Assembly (NCBI GenBank): GCA_030271555.1
Contig: JARXKQ010000087.1
Coordinates: forward strand, 1-5,791
DNA: 5,791 bases
Origin: Chloroflexota bacterium
Lineage (GTDB): Bacteria > Chloroflexota > Limnocylindria > Limnocylindrales > CSP1-4
Direction: 5' to 3'
Shown here piece after piece: positions 1 through 4,752 of the stretch (position 1 is the first letter of the stretch; the number at the start of each line of letters is the position of its first letter). The position numbers and the translations under genes are program-made. The notes under the pieces are model-generated. The model saw only the letters and a list, made by a program, of their open reading frames with translations, did no database searches and was not told the DNA's origin.

Positions 1-1053
1 CTCTGGGTGGTACTGGACGGTCTCGATGGGCTTGGTCGTGTGTCTCAGTCCTTCGACCGAGCCGTCATTGAGGTTGCGCTGGCTGACGACGAAGCCGCTG
101 TCCGCAGGGAGCGTCTCGCCCACGACCTCGACCTCGTGGTTCTGCGCCGTCACCTGGACGCGGCCGGACTCTTCGTCGCGCACGGGGTGGTTCGCGCCGT
201 GATGGCCGAAGCGCAGGCGGCGCGTCTCTGCCCCGGCTGCGCGGCCGACGATCTGGTGACCCAGGCAGATGCCCAGGAGCGGCCGCCCATCGGCGATCGC
301 CGCCTGCGCGAGGCGCGTCGGACCGTCCAGCCGCGCTGGGTCGCCCGGTCCCGGCGATAGAACCAGACCGGCCACGTCACTTGCCAGTGCCACTTCCGGG
401 CTAACTGTGTACGGCAGGACGCGCACCCGTGCGCCGCGCACCAGCAGTTGGCGCACGATGTTCTCCTTGAGCCCGTAGTCCACCAGCGCCACAAGCGGGC
501 CGCCGGAAGGGCCGATCTCGTGGGCAGCGTCCGCGGACACCTGGGCGACGAAATCTTGGTCCTCCCAGCGCGCGACCCGGCGGGCCGCGTCCACGGCCGC
601 CACCGCGTCCACCTCGCCGGGCGCGGTGATGACCACGCGCTGTGACCCCGTCTCGCGCAACCGGCGCGCCAGCCGACGCGTGTCCAAACCCGCGATCGCC
701 GGCACACCCCAGCGGCGGAGCAGCTCGACCAGCTGGCGCGCCGGCTCCAGCACCGCGGCCGTGGCGTGGCCCACGATCAGGCCGCGCAGCCACGGCCGCC
801 CACTCTGATCGTCGAACGAGATGCGGCCGTAGTTGCCGATGAGGGGGTATGTCATCAGGACGGTCTGGCCCGCGTACGACGGGTCGGTGCAGATCTCCTG
901 GTAGCCGGAGTAGGAGGTGTTCGCGACGAGGTCGCCCCCACTGGCGATCGGTGCCCCAAATGCAACCCCGTCCAATACCAGGCCGTCCTCCAGGGCGAGC
1001 AGCGCCGGTCCCAGCGCGCCGATGCGCGGATCGACCACGGCATCGGGTGGCAC
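1..1053 (-). CDS. carA: Carbamoyl-phosphate synthase small (glutaminase) subunit, 3' end cut by window
   Basis: The product hydrolyses glutamine and passes ammonia to the large subunit CarB to make carbamoyl phosphate for pyrimidine and arginine synthesis in the cytoplasm. The reading frame is open for 351 codons. The N-terminal CarA domain shows ALLALEDG (residues 17-24), then NTSYSGYQEICTDPSYAG and TYPLIGNYG. The class I glutamine amidotransferase domain shows DYGLKENIVRQLL, LSPGPGDPA, GICLGHQI with nucleophile Cys263, FGHHGANHPV, TAQNHEVEV and finally HPE (His349, Glu351), which is the last codon in the window. Perhaps 20-30 residues are missing, and carB would be expected next. The start is uncertain. 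GTG at 1053 lies directly after the leader terminator, with GGTGG seven bases upstream; GTG at 1038 is the alternative and has no Shine-Dalgarno sequence. E. coli CarA begins only four residues before the ALLVLEDG motif, so a short N-terminus is normal. The identity is firm and the exact start is not. Confidence 0.95.
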   Translation of the reverse strand, partial: MPPDAVVDPRIGALGPALLALEDGLVLDGVAFGAPIASGGDLVANTSYSGYQEICTDPSYAGQTVLMTYPLIGNYGRISFDDQSGRPWLRGLIVGHATAAVLEPARQLVELLRRWGVPAIAGLDTRRLARRLRETGSQRVVITAPGEVDAVAAVDAARRVARWEDQDFVAQVSADAAHEIGPSGGPLVALVDYGLKENIVRQLLVRGARVRVLPYTVSPEVALASDVAGLVLSPGPGDPARLDGPTRLAQAAIADGRPLLGICLGHQIVGRAAGAETRRLRFGHHGANHPVRDEESGRVQVTAQNHEVEVVGETLPADSGFVVSQRNLNDGSVEGLRHTTKPIETVQYHPE

Positions 1054-1086
1054 AAAAAGACCACCGCTCGCAGATGAGCGGTGGTC
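1054..1086 (-). terminator. Intrinsic terminator / attenuator in the carA leader
   Basis: Read on the minus strand, GACCACCGCTC (1086-1076) pairs perfectly with GAGCGGTGGTC (1069-1059) around the 6-base loop ATCTGC. TTTTT (1058-1054) follows. This is a textbook Rho-independent terminator placed immediately before the likely carA start rather than after a gene. With the PyrR-like elements just upstream, the natural reading is transcription attenuation: high UMP or UTP favours termination before carA. The only Shine-Dalgarno-like bases for GTG 1053 (GGTGG) lie in the 3' stem, so the same hairpin could also hide the ribosome site. I did not find a convincing mutually exclusive antiterminator by eye. 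Confidence 0.85.
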
Positions 1087-1109
1087 AGTCTGTAGCACGG
1101 TCAATTGCC

Positions 1110-1156
1110 ATCCTTCCCGGCCTCTCGGGCCGCCCTCGCCGGCCTCTCGGGACCGG
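1110..1156 (-). promoter_or_regulatory. Tandem PyrR-binding-loop-like RNA elements in the carA leader
   Basis: PyrR is the uracil-sensing regulator that binds a conserved stem-loop in pyr leaders; the Bacillus element, as I recall it, contains GUCC-A-GAGAGGCUG-A-GAAGGAU. Here the copy nearest carA reads GGCCCGAGAGGCCGGGAAGGAT on the minus strand, matching at the GAGAGGC and GAAGGAT blocks. It can form CGGCC/GGCCG around CGAGA. A second copy further upstream (1156-1139) forms CCGGUC/GGCCGG around the hexaloop CCGAGA. That includes the U-G pair and the CNGNGA loop of the Bacillus element, but it lacks AAGG. Placement right before the intrinsic terminator fits PyrR anti-antitermination. The role is inferred from motif and position; pyrR itself is not in the window. 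Confidence 0.75.
1117..1151 (-). repeat. 13-bp exact direct repeat within the pyr leader
   Basis: CCCGAGAGGCCGG occurs twice on the minus strand, at 1151-1139 and 1129-1117, with starts 22 bases apart. It is the core of both PyrR-loop-like hairpins. The flanking bases differ, so only the loop and inner stem are duplicated. Confidence 0.85.
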
Positions 1157-1183
1157 ATTTGAAGGGACTGGCTCAGGTTAGCA

Positions 1184-1201
1184 CGCGACCGCTGGGTCGC
1201 G
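1184..1201 (-). other. Perfect 7-bp hairpin between the YtxH-like gene and the carA leader
   Basis: On the minus strand CGCGACC pairs with GGTCGCG around CAGC. It begins nine bases after the stop codon of the YtxH-like gene. TGCTAACC follows, with no T tract, so it is not a classical intrinsic terminator. It could mark the 3' end of the upstream transcript or insulate the pyr leader. I see no clear sigma-70-type promoter for carA in the short interval that follows, so read-through from the upstream gene is also possible. Confidence 0.4.
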
Positions 1202-1209
1202 GGCGACGA

Positions 1210-1875
1210 TCAAGAGATGGGAACGCGTGCCTCCTGCGGCCAGCTCTCGGGGATTGTCGTCTCGACCGGGGTCGCTGCGCCTTCATCGACGACGCTGCCG
1301 GTGTTGACCGACTCGCGCACGTCGCTGATCACGCCAGCCGTCCGGTCGGAGAGCTCGCTCACCTTGGTGGCGGCGGCCTGACGGCCATCGCGCGTCCACT
1401 GTGCGAGTTTCGCCATCAACGCCTCCCGGCGTTGCTTGCCCCGCTCCGGATCGAGCAGGTACATCAGCGCGACGCCGATGCCCAACCCGCCGATCAGGGC
1501 GATGCCCGGCCGCGCGCCTTGCCCACTGCGACGCGGCTCCTTGGTCACGCGCACCTGGCGCAACTCATGGCCGATCGACTGGGCCTGCTCGCCAACCTGG
1601 CGGAACTTCTGCCGGCTCATCACGGCGATGGTCGGCGCCACTGCGGCAGCTACCTCAGCGATACGGCTGATTGCCGCACCTGTCTGCTTCTGTGCATCGC
1701 GTGCGACATCGCGCGCGACGCTGTCTGCCTGCCCACCAGCGTCGCGGCCCATCTGGGCCGCAACCTGGGCAAGATGATCGGCCTCGCGCCCTAGGGCATC
1801 GCGGACGTCATGGAGCGTATCGCTGGCTCCGTTGTGATGACCGTTGTTCGCGGTCCACGGCATTGTGAAATTCAT
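1210..1875 (-). CDS. YtxH-like membrane-anchored protein of unknown function
   Basis: The product is 221 residues. Residues 1-120 are polar and Ala/Asp/Gln-rich and look helical or coiled-coil-like (for example DSVARDVARDAQKQTGAAI). One glycine-rich hydrophobic segment spans about 124-141 (GIALIGGLGIGVALMYLL). It is followed directly by DPERGKQRREALMAKL (142-157) and another amphipathic helical stretch. A single glycine-rich membrane helix followed by a D-P-x-R-G-x-x-R-R signature is typical of YtxH-like and related small bacterial envelope or stress proteins. The biochemical role of these proteins is not established. The acidic, Pro-containing C-terminus looks disordered. The ATG at 1875 is strongly supported by AAGAGGAGGA eight bases upstream. 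The gene runs divergently from the urease-like operon and ends 156 bases before the likely carA start. I assign no specific function. Confidence 0.8.
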   Translation of the reverse strand: MNFTMPWTANNGHHNGASDTLHDVRDALGREADHLAQVAAQMGRDAGGQADSVARDVARDAQKQTGAAISRIAEVAAAVAPTIAVMSRQKFRQVGEQAQSIGHELRQVRVTKEPRRSGQGARPGIALIGGLGIGVALMYLLDPERGKQRREALMAKLAQWTRDGRQAAATKVSELSDRTAGVISDVRESVNTGSVVDEGAATPVETTIPESWPQEARVPIS

Positions 1876-1882
1876 ATTTCAC
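1865..1882 (-). promoter_or_regulatory. Palindrome placing the start codon of the YtxH-like gene in a hairpin loop
   Basis: The minus strand reads GTGAAAT-ATGA-ATTTCAC, a perfect 7-bp inverted repeat whose 4-base loop contains the ATG start (1875-1873). It is notably AT-rich for this window. It could be an RNA hairpin displaying the start codon, or a DNA operator for a dimeric regulator. The pairing is certain and the role is unknown. Confidence 0.45.
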
Positions 1883-1883
1883 G

Positions 1884-1893
1884 TCCTCCTCTT
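1884..1893 (-). promoter_or_regulatory. Strong ribosome binding site of the YtxH-like gene
   Basis: AAGAGGAGGA on the minus strand lies eight bases before ATG 1875. It is a near-ideal Shine-Dalgarno sequence and the strongest in the window. It fixes this start and contrasts with the absence of any such site before the divergent urease-like operon. Confidence 0.85.
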
Positions 1894-1967
1894 GCTTCGC
1901 GTCCATGGTGCACCCGGGCGCGGCAAGGATGCGAGAGCCGTTCGGCAGGATTGGATTGCAACGCCGC

Positions 1968-1973
1968 TACGAT
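1968..1973 (+). promoter_or_regulatory. Candidate -10 box for the urease-like operon
   Basis: TACGAT matches TAnnnT. It ends six bases before GTG 1980 and twelve before ATG 1986, so transcription would begin at or just before the start codon and give a leaderless or nearly leaderless mRNA. No Shine-Dalgarno sequence precedes either start, which agrees with that reading. No well-spaced -35 hexamer is visible. The box lies inside a small inverted repeat, CCGCT-ACGATTC-AGCGG (1964-1980), a possible operator. Confidence 0.4.
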
Positions 1974-1985
1974 TCAGCGGTGCGC

Positions 1986-2549
1986 ATGACCGACTGGGAG
2001 CAGCAGCGCCTGATCGTCTTCACCGCGGCCGAACTGGCGCGGCGCCACCGAGCGGCCGGATTGACGCTCAACGCGCCCGAGGCGCTCGCTTTGATATGCG
2101 ACGCGATGTTCGAAGCCGCTCGTGCGGGCGCGTCGTACGCAGAGGTGGAGGCGGCGGGTTATGACGCCGTCGCGCCGTCGGACGTAATGGACGGTGTCCC
2201 TGCCCTGGTCGATGAAGTGCGCCTGGAAGTCCTGATGGGCGATGGGACGCGGCTGGTTCTGCTCCGCAACCCACTCGGCGCTCCCGATTCGCCGCCGCCG
2301 GCTACCGACTCACCGCCTGAAGCCCGACCCGACCGCCCGACACGCACCCTCACGGTCACCAACACCGGCAAGCACATCGTGCGCGTCTCCTCGCATTACC
2401 CGTTCGACCAGGTCAATTCGCGGCTCGAGTTCGATCGCGCCCAGGCCAAGGGCTATCGCCTCGACCTGCCGGCCGGGTCAACACTCCGTTTTTCGCCGGG
2501 CGAAACCAAAGAAGTGACGCTCGTCGCCTTCGGCGGGAGTGGCAAGTGA
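1986..2549 (+). CDS. ureAB: Fused urease gamma-beta subunit homologue (UreA-UreB), shortened beta part
   Basis: The product is 187 residues. Residues 1-98 match urease gamma (UreA): LIVFTAAELARR, GLTLNAPEALALI, DVMDGVP, a GDGTRLV strand and a closing RNPLG. Residues 99-119 are a Pro/Asp-rich linker. Residues 120-187 match the core of urease beta (UreB): TLTVTNTGKHIVRVSSHYPF, VNSRLEFDRAQAKGYRLDLPAG and FSPGETKEVTLVAFGG. Gamma-beta fusions are known, for example in Helicobacter. Here the usual UreB beginning (IPGEY-type) is replaced by the linker, and the usual end after VAFGG (HRAVFGFRG-type) is missing. The conserved SHYHF/SHFHF reads SHYPF, with Pro139 in place of His. ATG 1986 fits the normal UreA N-terminus; GTG 1980 is possible if the mRNA is leaderless. 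The stop overlaps the next start (GTGA). It presumably forms the structural scaffold around the alpha subunit encoded at the end of this operon. Confidence 0.88.
   Translation: MTDWEQQRLIVFTAAELARRHRAAGLTLNAPEALALICDAMFEAARAGASYAEVEAAGYDAVAPSDVMDGVPALVDEVRLEVLMGDGTRLVLLRNPLGAPDSPPPATDSPPEARPDRPTRTLTVTNTGKHIVRVSSHYPFDQVNSRLEFDRAQAKGYRLDLPAGSTLRFSPGETKEVTLVAFGGSGK
2535..2539 (+). promoter_or_regulatory. Ribosome binding site for the lipoprotein gene
   Basis: GGGAG lies six bases before GTG 2546, inside the end of ureAB. It supports a GTG start that overlaps the ureAB stop codon. Confidence 0.6.
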
Positions 2550-2986
2550 AACTGTCCGCGGCCATGGTCGCCGCGTTGACCCTGGCGTCGTGCAGCCTCG
2601 GACCGGCCCCGACGCTGGCGCTTCCACTCGACCTCACCTGGGGTCCAGGGTTCTCGGTGCTGGTATTCGATTCGACCCAACTGGTGTCGGGAGGCCGTCA
2701 GCTTCCGTTTAACAACGCCGACAACTTTGGGGATTCGGCGACAGCGCATCCGGAGCGAAATGAGATCGACATAACCTGGATGGGCGGAGCGTGCACCCAT
2801 CACCCGACCGTGACGCTGGCGGGAACGGCAGATGCTCTGACGATCCAGGTAGCAACCCCGAACGACGGTGCGGCGTTTCCTTTTCTCCCAATGTCCTGTG
2901 CGGCCATTGGACTCTTCATGGGCGTCACGCTGTCTCTGAGAGAGACGGTGGCACAGCAAGCGATCGACGTCCGGTTTTCGCCGTGA
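2546..2986 (+). CDS. Small predicted lipoprotein inside the urease-like operon, unknown function
   Basis: The product is 146 residues. The N-terminus (MKLSAAMVAALTLASC) is a lipoprotein signal: one Lys, a hydrophobic run and a lipobox Leu13-Ala14-Ser15-Cys16. The mature protein would be anchored by Cys16 on the outer face of the membrane. The rest is rich in beta-strand-like segments (FSVLVFD, EIDITWMG, PTVTLAGT, LTIQVATP, GVTLSLRE, AIDVRF) and suggests a small beta-sandwich. Two further cysteines, Cys83 (GACTHHP) and Cys118 (MSCAAIG), could form a disulfide. I do not recognise the family. GTG 2546 overlaps the ureAB stop as GTGA, and its own stop overlaps the ureC GTG as GTGA, so it is part of the operon rather than a chance frame. 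An exported protein between two cytoplasmic urease subunits is unusual. Roles as a substrate-binding or sensing partner are speculation. Confidence 0.8.
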   Translation: MKLSAAMVAALTLASCSLGPAPTLALPLDLTWGPGFSVLVFDSTQLVSGGRQLPFNNADNFGDSATAHPERNEIDITWMGGACTHHPTVTLAGTADALTIQVATPNDGAAFPFLPMSCAAIGLFMGVTLSLRETVAQQAIDVRFSP

Positions 2987-4620
2987 GTCCTCGACTGGGG
3001 CCGATGGCGGGGGATCGAATTCGGGTCGCGGACTCTGATCTGTGGTTGCGTGTCGAGGAGGATCGCCAGGCGCACGGCGATGAACCGCTGTGGGGCTACG
3101 GCAAGACGATTCGGCTGCGACAGGCGCAGACCGCAACAGCTGGCCCGAGCGAGCTCGACACGGTCATCGTGGGTGCCGTCATCGCCGATCCCACCCTGGG
3201 CGTGCTGAAAGCGGACATCGGCATCAAGGATGGGCGGATCGTCGGTATTGGGGCTGCGGGCAACCCGGAGATCAGTGACGGAATCAGCCTGCCCATCGGT
3301 CCGCACACCGAGCCGATCATGGCTTACGGCCTGGTCGCGACGCCCGGCGCGGTTGACAGCCACGTTCATCTCATCACGCCGGAGCTCGTCCCAGCGGCGC
3401 TCTCCGCGGGGGTGACGACGCTCATCACCGCGGGCTTCGAGGAGCCGCCGTGGGCCATGGAGCGGTCGCTTGCGTCGTTCGAGGAATGGCCGATCAACAT
3501 TGGTCTGCAGGCGAACGCCCGGGCAGGCTCCGACGACGCGCTCGATGCCCTGCTCGACGCGGGTGCCGTGGGCTTCAAGATCCACGAGGACTACGGCGCG
3601 TACCCGGAGCTCATTGACCGCGTCCTCGCCTACGCGGATGCGCACGACGTCTCTGTCGCGCTGCACAGCGATGGCCTAAACGAGTCGGCCGAATTGACCG
3701 ACACGGTCGCCGCGATCGCGGGGCGGACGGTCCATGCCTACCACGTCGAAGGCGCCGGGGGTGGCCACGTGCCCGACGTGCTGGGCCTGGTGCGCGAACC
3801 GAACATCATCTGCTCCTCGACCACCCCCACGCTCCCCTATGGCGTCAACGCGGTCGCCGAGCACCTGCCCATGCTGGCGCTCAACCACGGCCTGTCGCTT
3901 GACGATCCGGACGAGGTCCTGGAGATGCACGAGCGGATCCGTGCGGTGACGATGGCCGCCGAAGGGCCGCTCCACGAGCTTGGCGCCATCGCGATCACCA
4001 ACAGCGATTCGCAGGGCATGGGCCGCATCGGCGAGACGGTCCGCCGGACGATCCAGCTGGCGCACGTGATGAAGGCGTGGGCCAAAGATCAGGCCACCGA
4101 CGACAACGCCCGATTCCTGCGCTACCTCGCCAAGTGCACCATCGAGCCGGCGATCACCCACGGCATCTCCGACCATGTCGGCTCGCTCCGACCCGGCCGC
4201 CTTGCCGACATCGTCCTGTGGAAGCCGGCTTGGTTGGGGGTCAAGCCGGAGGTCGTGCTGAAGAGCGGCTACCCCGCTTGGGGCGCGTACGGCGAAGGCA
4301 ACGCGACCGTCGAGGGTGCCGAGCCGCGGCGCTACGCGCCGGGCTGGGGCGGCCGCGGCCTGGCGCCGGCGTCGATTTCGGTGACGTTCGTGTCCGGCGG
4401 CCTTGACGCGGCCGGGTTCGCCGCGCGGCTGGGAAGCCGACGCACATTCCTGCCCGTCCGCAAGACGCGCGGCCTCACCCGCGCCGACCTGTGGCTGAAC
4501 AAGGCCACGGCCGCGATCGAGATCGACCCACTCAGTGGCGAGGTGTCACTCGACGGCAAGCCGCTCGCCGTCGCCCCCGCGACTGATCTACCGCTGAACC
4601 GCCGCCACTTCCTACGGTGA
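2983..4620 (+). CDS. ureC: Divergent urease alpha subunit homologue (amidohydrolase superfamily)
   Basis: The product is 545 residues, against about 567-572 for typical UreC. Urease hydrolyses urea at a di-nickel centre. The N-terminus GDRIRVADSDLW, then KADIGIKDGRIVGIG, GAGGGH, SDSQGMGRIGE, GISDHVGS and LADIVLWKPA are clear UreC blocks. Aligned by eye to Klebsiella UreC, every metal-ligand position is kept: His127 and His129 (HVH), Lys199 (carbamylated Lys217), His201, His228, His254 and Asp342. Catalytic His320 and Arg336 correspond to His302 and Arg318. Odd points: flap Cys319 is Asn301 and the next His is Gly303. The GGGTGPA-type loop is replaced by TAGFEEPP with 11 residues lost, and Ala363 is Gly. 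GTG 2983 keeps the LGPMAGD motif (YGPTTGD-type) and overlaps the upstream stop; ATG 3004 is the alternative. It may be an atypical urease or a hydrolase for another amide or ureide. Confidence 0.9.
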   Translation: MSPRLGPMAGDRIRVADSDLWLRVEEDRQAHGDEPLWGYGKTIRLRQAQTATAGPSELDTVIVGAVIADPTLGVLKADIGIKDGRIVGIGAAGNPEISDGISLPIGPHTEPIMAYGLVATPGAVDSHVHLITPELVPAALSAGVTTLITAGFEEPPWAMERSLASFEEWPINIGLQANARAGSDDALDALLDAGAVGFKIHEDYGAYPELIDRVLAYADAHDVSVALHSDGLNESAELTDTVAAIAGRTVHAYHVEGAGGGHVPDVLGLVREPNIICSSTTPTLPYGVNAVAEHLPMLALNHGLSLDDPDEVLEMHERIRAVTMAAEGPLHELGAIAITNSDSQGMGRIGETVRRTIQLAHVMKAWAKDQATDDNARFLRYLAKCTIEPAITHGISDHVGSLRPGRLADIVLWKPAWLGVKPEVVLKSGYPAWGAYGEGNATVEGAEPRRYAPGWGGRGLAPASISVTFVSGGLDAAGFAARLGSRRTFLPVRKTRGLTRADLWLNKATAAIEIDPLSGEVSLDGKPLAVAPATDLPLNRRHFLR

Positions 4621-4638
4621 TCCGGGGGGCAACCACGT

Positions 4639-4710
4639 ACCCGGTGAGTCCGGTCGGAGACTCGCCCGTCGGCTCGGGGAAGAGCGACCCGGTGAGTCCG
4701 CTCGGAGACT
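4639..4710 (+). repeat. 24-bp near-perfect direct repeat in the convergent spacer
   Basis: Copies at 4639-4662 and 4687-4710 begin ACCCGGTGAGTCCG and end TCGGAGACT. They differ at one base (G in the first, C in the second), with starts 48 bases apart. Both copies contain an arm that can pair with the inverted sequence at 4713-4729. Local duplication of a terminator arm is the simplest explanation. Confidence 0.85.
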
Positions 4711-4729
4711 GAGTCTCCGACTGGACTCA
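4693..4729 (+). terminator. Long hairpin between convergent genes, possible bidirectional terminator
   Basis: TGAGTCCGCTCGGAGAC (4693-4709) pairs with GTCTCCGACTGGACTCA (4713-4729) across a 3-base loop: 15 Watson-Crick pairs, one G-U and one C-C mismatch in plus-strand RNA. It sits 72 bases after the ureC stop and 23 bases after the stop of the convergent membrane-protein gene on the other strand. That is where a shared terminator is expected. Neither side has a clear T tract, so it is not a classical intrinsic terminator. It may instead act as a 3'-end stabiliser or a Rho-linked stop. Confidence 0.5.
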
Positions 4730-4752
4730 GGACCAGATGTGAACCTGGCTGG

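Noticed and set aside
1105..1794. Plus-strand 229-residue reading frame opposite the YtxH-like gene and pyr leader
   Set aside because: It is antisense to a gene with a strong Shine-Dalgarno sequence, a membrane helix and a recognisable motif. Its own product has no recognisable domain and it runs through the attenuator.
1905..1985. 27-codon upstream extension of ureAB
   Set aside because: The extension (MVHPGAARMREP...) has no UreA homology, and ATG 1986 fits the normal UreA N-terminus.
2791..2982. 64-codon upstream extension of ureC
   Set aside because: UreC proteins begin close to the GPTTGD-type motif. The extension would lie entirely inside the lipoprotein gene in another frame, so GTG 2983 is preferred.
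2453..3136. Minus-strand 227-residue frame opposite ureAB, the lipoprotein gene and ureC
   Set aside because: It is Arg/His/Pro-rich low-complexity shadow translation of a GC-rich coding region, and the plus strand has clear homology there.
2800..3666. Minus-strand 288-residue frame opposite ureC
   Set aside because: It mirrors conserved UreC codons, has no plausible start signal and shows no known domain.
3676..4176. Minus-strand 166-residue frame opposite ureC
   Set aside because: It is a shadow frame over strongly conserved UreC active-site motifs.
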